Source of the DNA: Lachnospiraceae bacterium
Lineage (GTDB): Bacteria > Bacillota > Clostridia > Lachnospirales > Anaerotignaceae
DNA length: 6,323 bases
Direction of reading: 5' to 3'
NCBI GenBank assembly: GCA_028695945.1
Contig: JAQVIB010000124.1
Location: 1 to 6,323 of the forward strand
The notes under the pieces are model-generated. The model saw nothing but the letters and a program-made list of their open reading frames with translations, ran no database searches and was not told the DNA's origin. Shown here piece by piece: positions 1 to 5,933 of the stretch. The position numbers and the translations under genes are program-made. Position 1 is the first letter of the stretch. The number at the start of each line of letters is the position of its first letter.

Positions 1-280
1 CCTTACAAGCGTAATAAGAGTGGAAACTACAAGCGACCTTAAATATTGCAAAGTTTTTATTTCTGTTTTAGGCAATGATGAAGAAAAAGATGGAGTAATG
101 AAAGGTCTTAAAAATGCGGGCGGATATATAAGGCATCTGCTTGCCGAACGTGTGAATTTAAGAAATACGCCAGAACTTCTTTTTAAGCTTGACAATTCAG
201 TTGAATATTCAGTTAGAATGAATGCACTAATTAATGAAATTTCTAAAGGAAATAGAGCAGAAGGTGGTTCAGATGAATAA
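1..280 (+). CDS. rbfA: Ribosome-binding factor A, C-terminal part (5' end outside window)
   Basis: RbfA is a small KH-fold protein that binds the immature 30S subunit and helps 16S rRNA 5'-end maturation, notably under cold stress. The reading frame is open from the first base (first full codon at position 2) and gives 92 visible residues ending at TAA 278-280. Family RbfA proteins are about 115-135 aa, so roughly the first 25-35 residues are missing. Recognisable family segments are the strand around VFISVLG (visible residues 18-24), the AxG-type interhelical kink A-G-G (39-41), followed by YIR, and the stretch RNTPELLFKLDNS near the C-terminus. A GTG at position 20 is internal valine, not a start, since homology continues upstream of it. 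The next gene starts inside its last codons, so the two are probably translationally coupled. Identification is by remembered family pattern. Confidence 0.93.
   Translation, partial: LTSVIRVETTSDLKYCKVFISVLGNDEEKDGVMKGLKNAGGYIRHLLAERVNLRNTPELLFKLDNSVEYSVRMNALINEISKGNRAEGGSDE
261..267 (+). promoter_or_regulatory. Ribosome binding site for the DHH phosphoesterase
   Basis: AAGGTGG lies 5 nt upstream of the ATG at 273 and inside the end of rbfA. It supports the start at 273 over the in-frame ATG at 234, which has no purine-rich site at a suitable distance and would overlap rbfA by 47 nt. Confidence 0.7.
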
Positions 281-1229
281 TACATTCGATGAATTGCGTC
301 AGACCATAGAACTTAGTCAAAGCATCGCTATTTCGGGACATACCAGTCCCGACGGCGATGCTATTGGTGCATGCTGTGCTCTTGCTATGTCTCTTGCCGA
401 GTTAGGAAAAGATGTTGTGGTTATTTTAGAGGGATATACTGAAAATTTTCAAGTAATACCAACAGGAGGTCTTGTTGTTACAGAAGTTGATGAAGAATAT
501 CTTCCAGACCTTTATATTGCAGTAGACTGCGGGGACAAGGAAAGACTCGGCAAAAATGGTAAACTTTTTGATGAAACTCTTTACACTATAAATATAGACC
601 ACCACATAAGCAATACTTTTTTTGCAAAACAAAACTATGTGGACGATGAGGCATCCTCTGCCAGCGAAATTATTTTTCAGTTCATATATAATTATGCACC
701 AATAAATGCTGACATTGCTGCGGCAATTTATGCTGGTATTGTTTTCGACACAGGCGGTTTCCGTCATTCATCCACAAGCCCAATAACCATGGCAATCGTT
801 TCAGAGCTTATGGAATACGATTTTAACTTTACCAAAATTTACAATACGATTTTTCATAGTCGTAAATTTGGTGAGGCAAAAATTATGGGTATAGCACTTT
901 GCAACCTTAAAGAAGCTTTTGACGGACGAATTGTTACAAGCATTGTTACTGCTGAAGAAATAAAGAAATGCGGTGTTACAAGTGACGAGCTTTCTGAAAT
1001 TTCAAGCTTTATTAAGGGTGTTAATAATACGGTGGCATCTGTATTTATATATGAAAAAGAACCTGGAACATTTAAGGTAAGTATGCGAAGTGACGACCTA
1101 GTTGATGTAAGTGAAATTTCAACTAAATTTGGTGGTGGCGGTCATGTTCGTGCGGCAGGATGCACTATAAAAGGGAATGCTGAGAAAATACTGAAAGATG
1201 TACTTTCTGAAATTGAAAAACAGCTTTAA
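273..1229 (+). CDS. nrnA: DHH/DHHA1 phosphoesterase, NrnA-type oligoribonuclease / pAp phosphatase
   Basis: A protein of 318 aa, the usual length for NrnA-type enzymes. These Mn-dependent cytoplasmic enzymes degrade 2-5 nt RNAs left by other exonucleases and dephosphorylate 3'-phosphoadenosine 5'-phosphate (pAp) to AMP. Visible DHH motifs are H23-x3-D27-G-D29 (motif I), VDCGD with D85 (motif II), the signature D109-H110-H111 (motif III) and D159 in FDTGGFRH (motif IV). The C-terminal DHHA1 substrate-binding domain ends with GGGGH at 287-291 followed by VRAAG. All metal-binding residues expected for activity are present. The start at 273 overlaps the end of rbfA by 8 nt, and truB follows after 12 nt. 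A location between rbfA and truB is common in Clostridia and fits a role in RNA turnover. Other DHH subfamilies, such as c-di-AMP phosphodiesterases, are possible, but the lack of PAS, GGDEF or membrane segments argues for a stand-alone NrnA type. Whether it prefers nanoRNA, pAp or pApA cannot be read from sequence. Confidence 0.9.
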   Translation: MNNTFDELRQTIELSQSIAISGHTSPDGDAIGACCALAMSLAELGKDVVVILEGYTENFQVIPTGGLVVTEVDEEYLPDLYIAVDCGDKERLGKNGKLFDETLYTINIDHHISNTFFAKQNYVDDEASSASEIIFQFIYNYAPINADIAAAIYAGIVFDTGGFRHSSTSPITMAIVSELMEYDFNFTKIYNTIFHSRKFGEAKIMGIALCNLKEAFDGRIVTSIVTAEEIKKCGVTSDELSEISSFIKGVNNTVASVFIYEKEPGTFKVSMRSDDLVDVSEISTKFGGGGHVRAAGCTIKGNAEKILKDVLSEIEKQL

Positions 1230-1234
1230 GGAGG
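1228..1234 (+). promoter_or_regulatory. Ribosome binding site deciding the TTG start of truB
   Basis: AAGGAGG overlaps the stop codon of the upstream phosphoesterase gene and lies 7 nt before the TTG at 1242. The ATG at 1235 and GTG at 1237 are in other frames and too close, so this site points to TTG as initiator. Confidence 0.85.
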
Positions 1235-1241
1235 ATGTGCC

Positions 1242-2153
1242 TTGGACGGTATAATAAATATTTATAAAGAAAAAGGCTTTACCTCGCATGATGTGGTTGC
1301 AGTTGTAAGACGAACAATAAATCAAAAAAAGGTTGGGCATACTGGTACTCTTGACCCTGAGGCAGAAGGTGTTTTGCCAGTATGCGTTGGGCGTGGAACA
1401 AAGCTTGCTGACTATATTATGGCGGCAGATAAACAGTATTTAGCCCAACTTACCCTTGGGAAAACAACCACAACCGAGGACCATATGGGTGAAGTTATTG
1501 AAACTAAACCCGTTGAATTTAATGAGGAAAAAATACGTATTGCAGTAAGCAAATTTACAGGCGAAGTTTTGCAAATTCCACCGATGTATTCTGCCATAAA
1601 AATAAAAGGCAAAAAGCTTTATGAACTGGCAAGAGAAGGCAAAGAGGTTGAACGAGCAGCAAGAAAAATTTATATTGAAAATATAGAAATAACAAGGTTT
1701 ATTCCACCAAATGAAGTGGAAATTCTTGTGACTTGCTCAAAAGGTACTTATATACGTACTCTTTGTGCTGATATTGGCAAGGAATTGGGTTGCGGCGGGC
1801 ATATGTCGAAACTATTGCGTACAAGAAGTGGAAATTTTAAATTAGACAATGCAATTACACTTGAGAAACTTAAAGAAATTTGTGAAAATGGAGATATAGA
1901 AAGTGTTTTATTACCTATGGAAAAAGCACTTAGCACTTATAACCGTATTTTTGTAGACGGAAGAGGAGACAAGCTTTTACATAACGGATGTAAAATATAT
2001 GATTATTTCCTTAAAAGCAGTGATCAGCCATATGCGGTTGGCGATACAGTTACTGCCTACGATAGTGAAAATACCCTTGTTGGTATATTCACCGTAATAA
2101 ACGACGATGAGAAGAATAAGGTTTGCATTAAACCTTTAAAAATACTTTTGTAA
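1242..2153 (+). CDS. truB: tRNA pseudouridine(55) synthase TruB
   Basis: TruB isomerises uridine 55 of the T-psi-C loop to pseudouridine in nearly all tRNAs and also acts as a tRNA folding chaperone. The product is 303 aa, close to the usual 300-315. The catalytic motif GHTGTLDPEAEGVLPV carries the nucleophile D38 (E. coli D48). Y66 in the ADKQY segment matches E. coli Y76, which stacks near the target base. The segment PPMYSAIKIKG (P113 onward) and R172 in CSKGTYIRTL (E. coli R181) are the other family motifs. The last roughly 70 residues correspond to the C-terminal PUA-like RNA-binding region, which is weakly conserved. The start is TTG at 1242, chosen because the strong AAGGAGG ends 7 nt before it and the protein then begins with the expected DGIINIYKEKG. 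It follows the phosphoesterase by 12 nt and precedes ribF by 19 nt, so it is probably cotranscribed with both. Confidence 0.97.
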   Translation: MDGIINIYKEKGFTSHDVVAVVRRTINQKKVGHTGTLDPEAEGVLPVCVGRGTKLADYIMAADKQYLAQLTLGKTTTTEDHMGEVIETKPVEFNEEKIRIAVSKFTGEVLQIPPMYSAIKIKGKKLYELAREGKEVERAARKIYIENIEITRFIPPNEVEILVTCSKGTYIRTLCADIGKELGCGGHMSKLLRTRSGNFKLDNAITLEKLKEICENGDIESVLLPMEKALSTYNRIFVDGRGDKLLHNGCKIYDYFLKSSDQPYAVGDTVTAYDSENTLVGIFTVINDDEKNKVCIKPLKILL

Positions 2154-2172
2154 TTCTAAAAGGGGCATTAGT

Positions 2173-3123
2173 ATGGAGCATATAACAAACCACAACATAG
2201 ACCAAACTGTGGATACGGCAGTTACTCTAGGTAACTTTGATGGTATACATTTAGGTCACCGACAGCTTATTTCAACTACTTTAAGTGAAGCCAAAGAAAA
2301 AGGCCTTAGGTCAGTTGTGTTTTCATTTTATCCGCACCCTATGTTTGTTTTTGAAAATAGAGAGCATAAGGCACTTATAATGGGGCCTGATGAAAAAAAG
2401 CTGTCCATTGAAGAAATGGGCGTGGATGTATACATTGAATATCCTTTTGATAGAGATTTTGCTGCTATGGAGCCAGAAAAGTTTGCAGTTGAACTTATTT
2501 TTAAGAAGTTAAGATGTAAAGTGCTTGTAGTAGGCGAAAATTATAAGTTTGGTGCAAAACAGAAGGGTGACTATAAGCTTTTAATGAAGCTTGGAAATGA
2601 CTATGGAGTAAAGGTTATTTACGTTCCACCTGTGATGTATGAAAACGAAAGGGTAAGCAGTACCCGAGTAAGAAAAGCACTTGTTGACAAAGACATTAGT
2701 CTTGCCAACAATCTTTTAACTATGCCATACTTTATTTATGGTGAAGTAGTTAAAGGAAAACAGCTTGGCAGAACAATTGGTTTTCCAACAATAAACATTA
2801 TTGCTGACCCAAACAAGCTTTTTCCGCCAAATGGTGTATATGCAACAAAAAGTTTATACAATGGCAAAATGTATTTTGGAGTTACAAATGTTGGAATAAA
2901 TCCAACAGTAAATGGCTCAGTTAAGATTGTTGAAACATACCTTTTTGATTTTAAAAAGGTAGTTTATGGAGAATATATTAAAACTTATTTTTTCCATTTT
3001 ATACGACAAGAACAGAAATTTCCAAGCGTAGATGATTTACAACATCAGCTTGCAGCGGATGCACAAAGTGCAAAGAATTATTTTCTTACAGATGATTTTA
3101 AACATTGGGCATCAAAATATTAA
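2173..3123 (+). CDS. ribF: Bifunctional riboflavin kinase / FAD synthetase RibF
   Basis: RibF phosphorylates riboflavin to FMN and then adenylylates FMN to FAD. At 316 aa it has the full two-domain length. The N-terminal nucleotidyltransferase domain (about 1-185) shows TLGNFDGIHLGH with H26 and H29 of the HxGH-like motif, SFYPHP (51-56), VVGENYKFG (119-127) and the SSTRVR segment at 162-167 of the (I/V)SST-x-(I/V)R type. The C-terminal riboflavin kinase domain (about 186-312) shows GRTIGFPTIN (199-208), PPNGVY (218-223), NVGINPTV (239-246) and E254 in VETYLFDF, the expected catalytic base. The family PTAN motif reads PTIN here; T206 and N208 are kept. An AGGGG-type ribosome binding site (2161-2165) lies 7 nt before the ATG. 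There is no room for an FMN riboswitch in the 19-nt gap after truB. The same truB-ribF(ribC)-rpsO order is known from Bacillus subtilis. Confidence 0.97.
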   Translation: MEHITNHNIDQTVDTAVTLGNFDGIHLGHRQLISTTLSEAKEKGLRSVVFSFYPHPMFVFENREHKALIMGPDEKKLSIEEMGVDVYIEYPFDRDFAAMEPEKFAVELIFKKLRCKVLVVGENYKFGAKQKGDYKLLMKLGNDYGVKVIYVPPVMYENERVSSTRVRKALVDKDISLANNLLTMPYFIYGEVVKGKQLGRTIGFPTINIIADPNKLFPPNGVYATKSLYNGKMYFGVTNVGINPTVNGSVKIVETYLFDFKKVVYGEYIKTYFFHFIRQEQKFPSVDDLQHQLAADAQSAKNYFLTDDFKHWASKY

Positions 3124-3130
3124 ATAGGCC

Positions 3131-3159
3131 TTGAAACTTGTTACAATGTATGATAAACT
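3131..3159 (+). promoter_or_regulatory. Possible promoter for rpsO
   Basis: TTGAAA (3131-3136, five of six matches to the -35 consensus) is separated by 17 nt from TAAACT (3154-3159, four of six matches to the -10 consensus). A second candidate is an extended -10, TG-T-TACAAT (3139-3147), with a poor -35. A start near 3166 would leave a leader of roughly 85 nt before rpsO. No terminator is visible between ribF and this point, so readthrough from upstream is also likely. Confidence 0.35.
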
Positions 3160-3162
3160 ATC

Positions 3163-3246
3163 TTGGTTGTGAACCATGGCTCGGTTTGTGGATTCTCCAA
3201 CCAATACTTAGCTTATGGCGATAATATTATTATTTATTAAGGAGGA
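3163..3246 (+). promoter_or_regulatory. Structured rpsO leader, candidate S15 autoregulatory element
   Basis: Four alternating complementary blocks are visible: GGTT 3165-3168, AACC 3172-3175, GGTT 3183-3186 and AACC 3199-3202. Fold A pairs TTGGTTG (3163-3169) perfectly with CAACCAA (3198-3204), enclosing a nested helix of GAACC (3171-3175) with GGTTT (3183-3187). Fold B pairs neighbouring blocks, GGTT/AACC over a 3-nt loop, plus a TGGA/TCCA hairpin (3189-3192 with 3196-3199). The segment TTCTCC (3193-3198) can pair with GGAGGA (3241-3246) of the rpsO ribosome binding site over six base pairs, one of them a G-U wobble. Established knowledge: S15 represses its own mRNA in several bacteria through lineage-specific leader RNAs, including a pseudoknot in equilibrium with a two-hairpin form in E. 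coli. That this leader works that way is inference. I cannot match it to a named RNA family. Confidence 0.5.
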
Positions 3247-3252
3247 AACAAA

Positions 3253-3516
3253 ATGGCAACTATAAACAAAGAGGAAATTATTGCAAAATACGGCAGAACA
3301 CCTGGTGATACAGGTTCACCAGAGGTTCAGGTTGCACTTCTAACAGCAAGAATCTCACATCTTACAGACCATCTTAAAATGCACAAAAAAGACCACCATT
3401 CAAGAAGAGGTCTTTTAATGCTTGTTGGTCAGAGAAGAGGTCTTCTTAACTATCTTAAAAACAAGAATATCACAAGATACCGTGAACTTATTGCAGAATT
3501 AAACTTAAGAAAGTAA
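3253..3516 (+). CDS. rpsO: 30S ribosomal protein S15
   Basis: S15 is a primary-binding protein of the 30S platform that contacts the three-way junction of helices 20-22 in 16S rRNA and forms an intersubunit bridge. The 87-aa product matches the family length (E. coli 89 aa) over its whole extent. Signature segments are GDTGSPEVQVALLT (18-31), HLKMHKKDHHSRRG (40-53) and LVGQRRGLLNYL (57-68). The rRNA-contacting residues T20, G21, Q26, H40, D47 and S50 are present. A near-perfect ribosome binding site, TAAGGAGG (3238-3245), lies 7 nt before the ATG, consistent with high expression. The gene has its own leader and is followed by a hairpin terminator, so it probably has a partly independent transcript while keeping the conserved ribF-rpsO-pnp order. 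Confidence 0.98.
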   Translation: MATINKEEIIAKYGRTPGDTGSPEVQVALLTARISHLTDHLKMHKKDHHSRRGLLMLVGQRRGLLNYLKNKNITRYRELIAELNLRK

Positions 3517-3532
3517 TTCCGAATTTGTTAAT

Positions 3533-3569
3533 AATAGAGAGGATTTTGGGTCCTCTCTATTGTTGTATT
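3533..3569 (+). terminator. Terminator or attenuator hairpin between rpsO and pnp
   Basis: An 11-bp perfect stem pairs 3533-3543 (AATAGAGAGGA) with 3551-3561 (TCCTCTCTATT) around the 7-nt loop TTTTGGG. The stem can be extended by a few A-U and G-U pairs. The following tract TGTTGTATT is only moderately T-rich, so termination may be partial and allow rpsO-pnp cotranscription. On the minus strand no T-tract follows, so it acts on plus-strand transcription. In E. coli the equivalent gap holds a terminator and an RNase III processing hairpin. Confidence 0.8.
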
Positions 3570-3600
3570 AAAAAACACTATAGGTTTCCAGTTTTGGGCA

Positions 3601-3609
3601 TGATATATT
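3601..3609 (+). promoter_or_regulatory. Possible extended -10 promoter for pnp
   Basis: TGATATATT forms an extended -10 element (TG-A-TATATT; hexamer 3604-3609). The region 16-18 nt upstream has no good -35 hexamer, which extended -10 promoters tolerate. It lies between the rpsO terminator and pnp, the place where a pnp promoter would be expected. Transcription would start near 3616, giving a leader of about 65 nt. Confidence 0.4.
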
Positions 3610-3667
3610 CGTACCTTAAACTGAAGATCTATGGTGTTAGAGAAAGCAGAAGATAAAGTTTTAAAAA

Positions 3668-3674
3668 AAAGGAG
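3668..3674 (+). promoter_or_regulatory. Ribosome binding site deciding the pnp start
   Basis: AAAGGAG lies 7 nt before the ATG at 3682. The in-frame ATG at 3631 has only a weak purine stretch (TGAAGA) and would add 17 lysine/glutamate-rich residues not expected at a PNPase N-terminus, so 3682 is preferred. Confidence 0.85.
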
Positions 3675-3681
3675 AGTTATA

Positions 3682-5796
3682 ATGTTCAGAACTTACTCAA
3701 CACAATTTGCAGGACGTGAATTATCAGTAGAAATAGGAAGGGTAGCAGAGCTTGCTAACGGAGCTGCAATTATCCGTTATGGTGATACTGCAGTGCTTGT
3801 TACAGCAACAGCATCAGAAAAACCTAGAGCAGGAATTGATTTTTTCCCATTAAGCATTGATTATGAAGAAAGATTATATTCTGTAGGCAAAATCCCTGGA
3901 GGATTTATTAAAAGAGAGGGAAGACCATCAGAAAAGGCTATCCTTACTTCAAGATGTATTGACAGACCAATTAGACCTCTTTTCCCTAAGGATTACAGAA
4001 ATGACGTTGCTATTGTAGCAACAGTTTTATCTGTTGACCAGGATTGTCAGCCTGAAATTGCAGCTATGATTGGTGCTTCAATTGCCCTTTCCATTTCAGA
4101 CATTCCATTTACAGACCCTGTTGCTTCATCAAATATTGGTCTTATAAATGGAGAACTTATTGTAAACCCTGATTCTGCCCAAAGAGACATTACAGACCTT
4201 ACACTTACAGTTGTTTCCAAGGCCGACAAAATTATGATGATTGAAGCAGGTGCAAACATTGTTCCTAACGATGTTATGATGAAGGCAATTCACCTTGCAC
4301 ATGAAGAAAATATTAAAATTGTTGACTTCATAAACACAATTGTTGAAAAAGAAGGCAAGGAAAAACAGAAATACGAAGAATATGTAATTAACGAAGAGGC
4401 TTACCACTTTATCTGCGAATATATTACAGATAATCGTATGGAAGAAGCAGTTTTCACAGATAAAAAGCAAGAAAGAGATGTTAAAATCTCCGCTATTAAA
4501 GCAGAAGTATCCGAAAATTTAACTGAAAAGCTTATTCAAATTGTTGGCGAGGACGCCGATATTGAAACATTAATTGGTGATGCTATTTACAAATTTGAAA
4601 AGATGACTGTTAGACGTATGATTTTAAAAGACCACAAACGTCCTGACGGTCGTGGTATTGAAGAAATTCGTGCACTTTCAGCTGAGGTTGATATTTTACC
4701 AAGAACTCATGGTTCTGCACTTTTCTCAAGAGGTCAAACACAAGCACTTACAGTTACTACTTTAGGTGCAATGGCAGAAATTCAACGTCTTGATGGACTT
4801 GACACAACTGAAACTACAAAAAGATATATGCACCACTATAATTTCCCTGGGTTCTCTGTTGGTGAGGCTAAAACATCAAGAGGCCCTGGCCGTAGAGAAA
4901 TTGGTCACGGTGCTTTAGGTGAAAGAGCTCTTCTTCCTGTTATTCCAAGTGCGGAAGATTTCCCATATGCTATTCGTCTTGTTTCTGATATTTTAAGCTC
5001 AAACGGCTCAACAAGTCAGGCTAGCATCTGTGGTTCAACACTTTCACTTATGGCTGCTGGTGTACCTATTAAAGCACCTGTTGCGGGCATTTCAGTTGGT
5101 CTTGTTACAGGCGAAACTGACGATGATTTCATTATGATGACTGATATTCAAGGTCTTGAAGATTTCTTTGGCGATATGGACTTTAAGGTTGCTGGAACAC
5201 ATGAAGGAATCACAGCTATTCAAATGGATATGAAGATTAAAGGTCTTACCTTCAAAATGATTGAACAAGCACTTGAGCAAACAAAGCGTGCAAGAGATTT
5301 TATTCTTGATGAAGTTATGCTTAAATGTATTGCAGAGCCTAGAAAAAATCTTTCTAAATTTGCACCTAAAATTGTTACTCTTACAATTGATGTTGACAAA
5401 ATTGGTGACCTTGTTGGCCCAAGAGGGAAGAATATTAAAAAGATTATTGAAGAAACAGGTTGCTCAATAGATACAGAAGACGATGGCAGAGTATTCATAA
5501 AAGGTGAGGACGATGAAAAAATGCAGCTTGCTGTAGAAAGAGTTCGTGCTATAACTATGGTACCAGTTCCTGGAACAATTTATCCTGGAAAAGTAACAAG
5601 ACTTATGGATTTTGGTGCATTTGTTGAAATTGCACCTGGTAAAGAAGGTCTTGTTCATATTTCTAAAATTGCAAAAGAAAGAGTTAATAAGGTTGAGGAT
5701 GTGCTTAAAGAAGGCGATTTAGTATCTGTTAAACTTCTTGAAATTGATAAACAGGGCAGACTTAATCTTTCTATTAAAGATGCTATTACTGAATAA
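3682..5796 (+). CDS. pnp: Polynucleotide phosphorylase (polyribonucleotide nucleotidyltransferase)
   Basis: PNPase degrades RNA 3'-to-5' by phosphorolysis, releasing nucleoside diphosphates, and can add 3' tails in reverse; it works as a ring-shaped homotrimer in mRNA decay. The 704-aa product is full length. Domains in order: first RNase PH fold (about 10-145) with FIKREGRPSE at 75-84, equivalent to the E. coli FFRR loop; an all-helical linker (about 150-300); second RNase PH fold (about 325-540) with LFSRGQTQ (R350), the phosphate-binding S443-T-S445 region and the metal-binding residues D494, D500 and K502 in LEDFFGDMDFK, matching E. coli D486, D492 and K494; a KH domain with GxxG loop G579-P-R-G582; and an S1 domain (about 631-700) starting GTIYPGKV. 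All catalytic residues are present. Start chosen at 3682 by ribosome binding site and homology. It follows rpsO, as in many bacteria, and is followed by its own terminator. Confidence 0.98.
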   Translation: MFRTYSTQFAGRELSVEIGRVAELANGAAIIRYGDTAVLVTATASEKPRAGIDFFPLSIDYEERLYSVGKIPGGFIKREGRPSEKAILTSRCIDRPIRPLFPKDYRNDVAIVATVLSVDQDCQPEIAAMIGASIALSISDIPFTDPVASSNIGLINGELIVNPDSAQRDITDLTLTVVSKADKIMMIEAGANIVPNDVMMKAIHLAHEENIKIVDFINTIVEKEGKEKQKYEEYVINEEAYHFICEYITDNRMEEAVFTDKKQERDVKISAIKAEVSENLTEKLIQIVGEDADIETLIGDAIYKFEKMTVRRMILKDHKRPDGRGIEEIRALSAEVDILPRTHGSALFSRGQTQALTVTTLGAMAEIQRLDGLDTTETTKRYMHHYNFPGFSVGEAKTSRGPGRREIGHGALGERALLPVIPSAEDFPYAIRLVSDILSSNGSTSQASICGSTLSLMAAGVPIKAPVAGISVGLVTGETDDDFIMMTDIQGLEDFFGDMDFKVAGTHEGITAIQMDMKIKGLTFKMIEQALEQTKRARDFILDEVMLKCIAEPRKNLSKFAPKIVTLTIDVDKIGDLVGPRGKNIKKIIEETGCSIDTEDDGRVFIKGEDDEKMQLAVERVRAITMVPVPGTIYPGKVTRLMDFGAFVEIAPGKEGLVHISKIAKERVNKVEDVLKEGDLVSVKLLEIDKQGRLNLSIKDAITE

Positions 5797-5804
5797 AATG
5801 AACT

Positions 5805-5832
5805 TTGCTAGATAAATTTCATGAAGTATAAT
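5805..5832 (+). promoter_or_regulatory. Possible promoter just upstream of the pnp terminator
   Basis: TATAAT (5827-5832) is a perfect -10 hexamer and lies 16 nt after TTGCTA (5805-5810, four of six matches to the -35 consensus). Transcription would begin around 5839, only about 12 nt before the terminator hairpin at 5851. It could drive the M16 peptidase gene by readthrough, produce a very short RNA, or be chance in AT-rich DNA. Confidence 0.4.
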
Positions 5833-5850
5833 TAATTAGTTGCATATCAG

Positions 5851-5877
5851 CGGAGAGCCAATAGGCTTTCCGTTTTT
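5851..5877 (+). terminator. Rho-independent terminator after pnp
   Basis: A 9-bp stem pairs 5851-5859 (CGGAGAGCC) with 5864-5872 (GGCTTTCCG), with one G-U pair, around the 4-nt loop AATA. It is followed at once by TTTTT (5873-5877). This is a textbook intrinsic terminator for plus-strand transcription, ending the pnp transcript about 55-80 nt after its stop codon. Confidence 0.92.
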
Positions 5878-5899
5878 GCAGTGTATTAAATACGCAAAA
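5874..5899 (+). repeat. Inverted repeat between the pnp terminator and the M16 peptidase gene
   Basis: TTTTGC (5874-5879) and GCAAAA (5894-5899) are perfect reverse complements. Between them GTATT-A-AATAC (5883-5893) is a second inverted repeat, so the two arms nest with a 3-nt bulge (AGT). The left arm overlaps the T-tract of the terminator. It may be an operator, an RNA hairpin in the peptidase leader, or chance in AT-rich sequence. Confidence 0.35.
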
Positions 5900-5933
5900 C
5901 TAGAAAGAATATTAGTGAACTAGGAGGTGTTTT

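Noticed and set aside
234..272. Upstream in-frame ATG extending the DHH phosphoesterase by 13 residues
   Set aside because: No ribosome binding site at a suitable distance, a long overlap with rbfA, and the ATG at 273 has AAGGTGG 5 nt upstream.
426..767. Minus-strand open frame of 113 codons opposite the DHH phosphoesterase
   Set aside because: Cysteine-, isoleucine- and asparagine-rich low-complexity translation, no recognisable motif, and fully antisense to a conserved gene.
2154..2172. Possible FMN riboswitch upstream of ribF
   Set aside because: The gap to truB is only 19 nt and contains just a ribosome binding site; none of the conserved FMN-aptamer segments can fit.
3138..3147. Small palindrome TTGT-T-ACAA as a regulator site
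   Set aside because: Only four bases per arm and overlapping promoter-like sequence; expected often by chance in AT-rich DNA.
3221..3230. Palindrome ATAATATTAT in front of the rpsO ribosome binding site
   Set aside because: Pure A/T, no loop space for an RNA hairpin, and such runs are common in an AT-rich intergenic region.
3631..3681. Upstream in-frame ATG extending PNPase by 17 residues
   Set aside because: Weak ribosome binding site and a non-conserved, charged extension; AAAGGAG before 3682 and family homology favour the shorter start.
4129..4470. Minus-strand open frame of 113 codons opposite pnp
   Set aside because: Its phenylalanine- and asparagine-rich translation is an artefact of the AT-rich codon pattern of pnp; no conserved domain.
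5261..5470. Plus-strand open frame of 69 codons in another frame within pnp
   Set aside because: Leucine-rich out-of-frame translation of the conserved pnp 3' region with no ribosome binding site.
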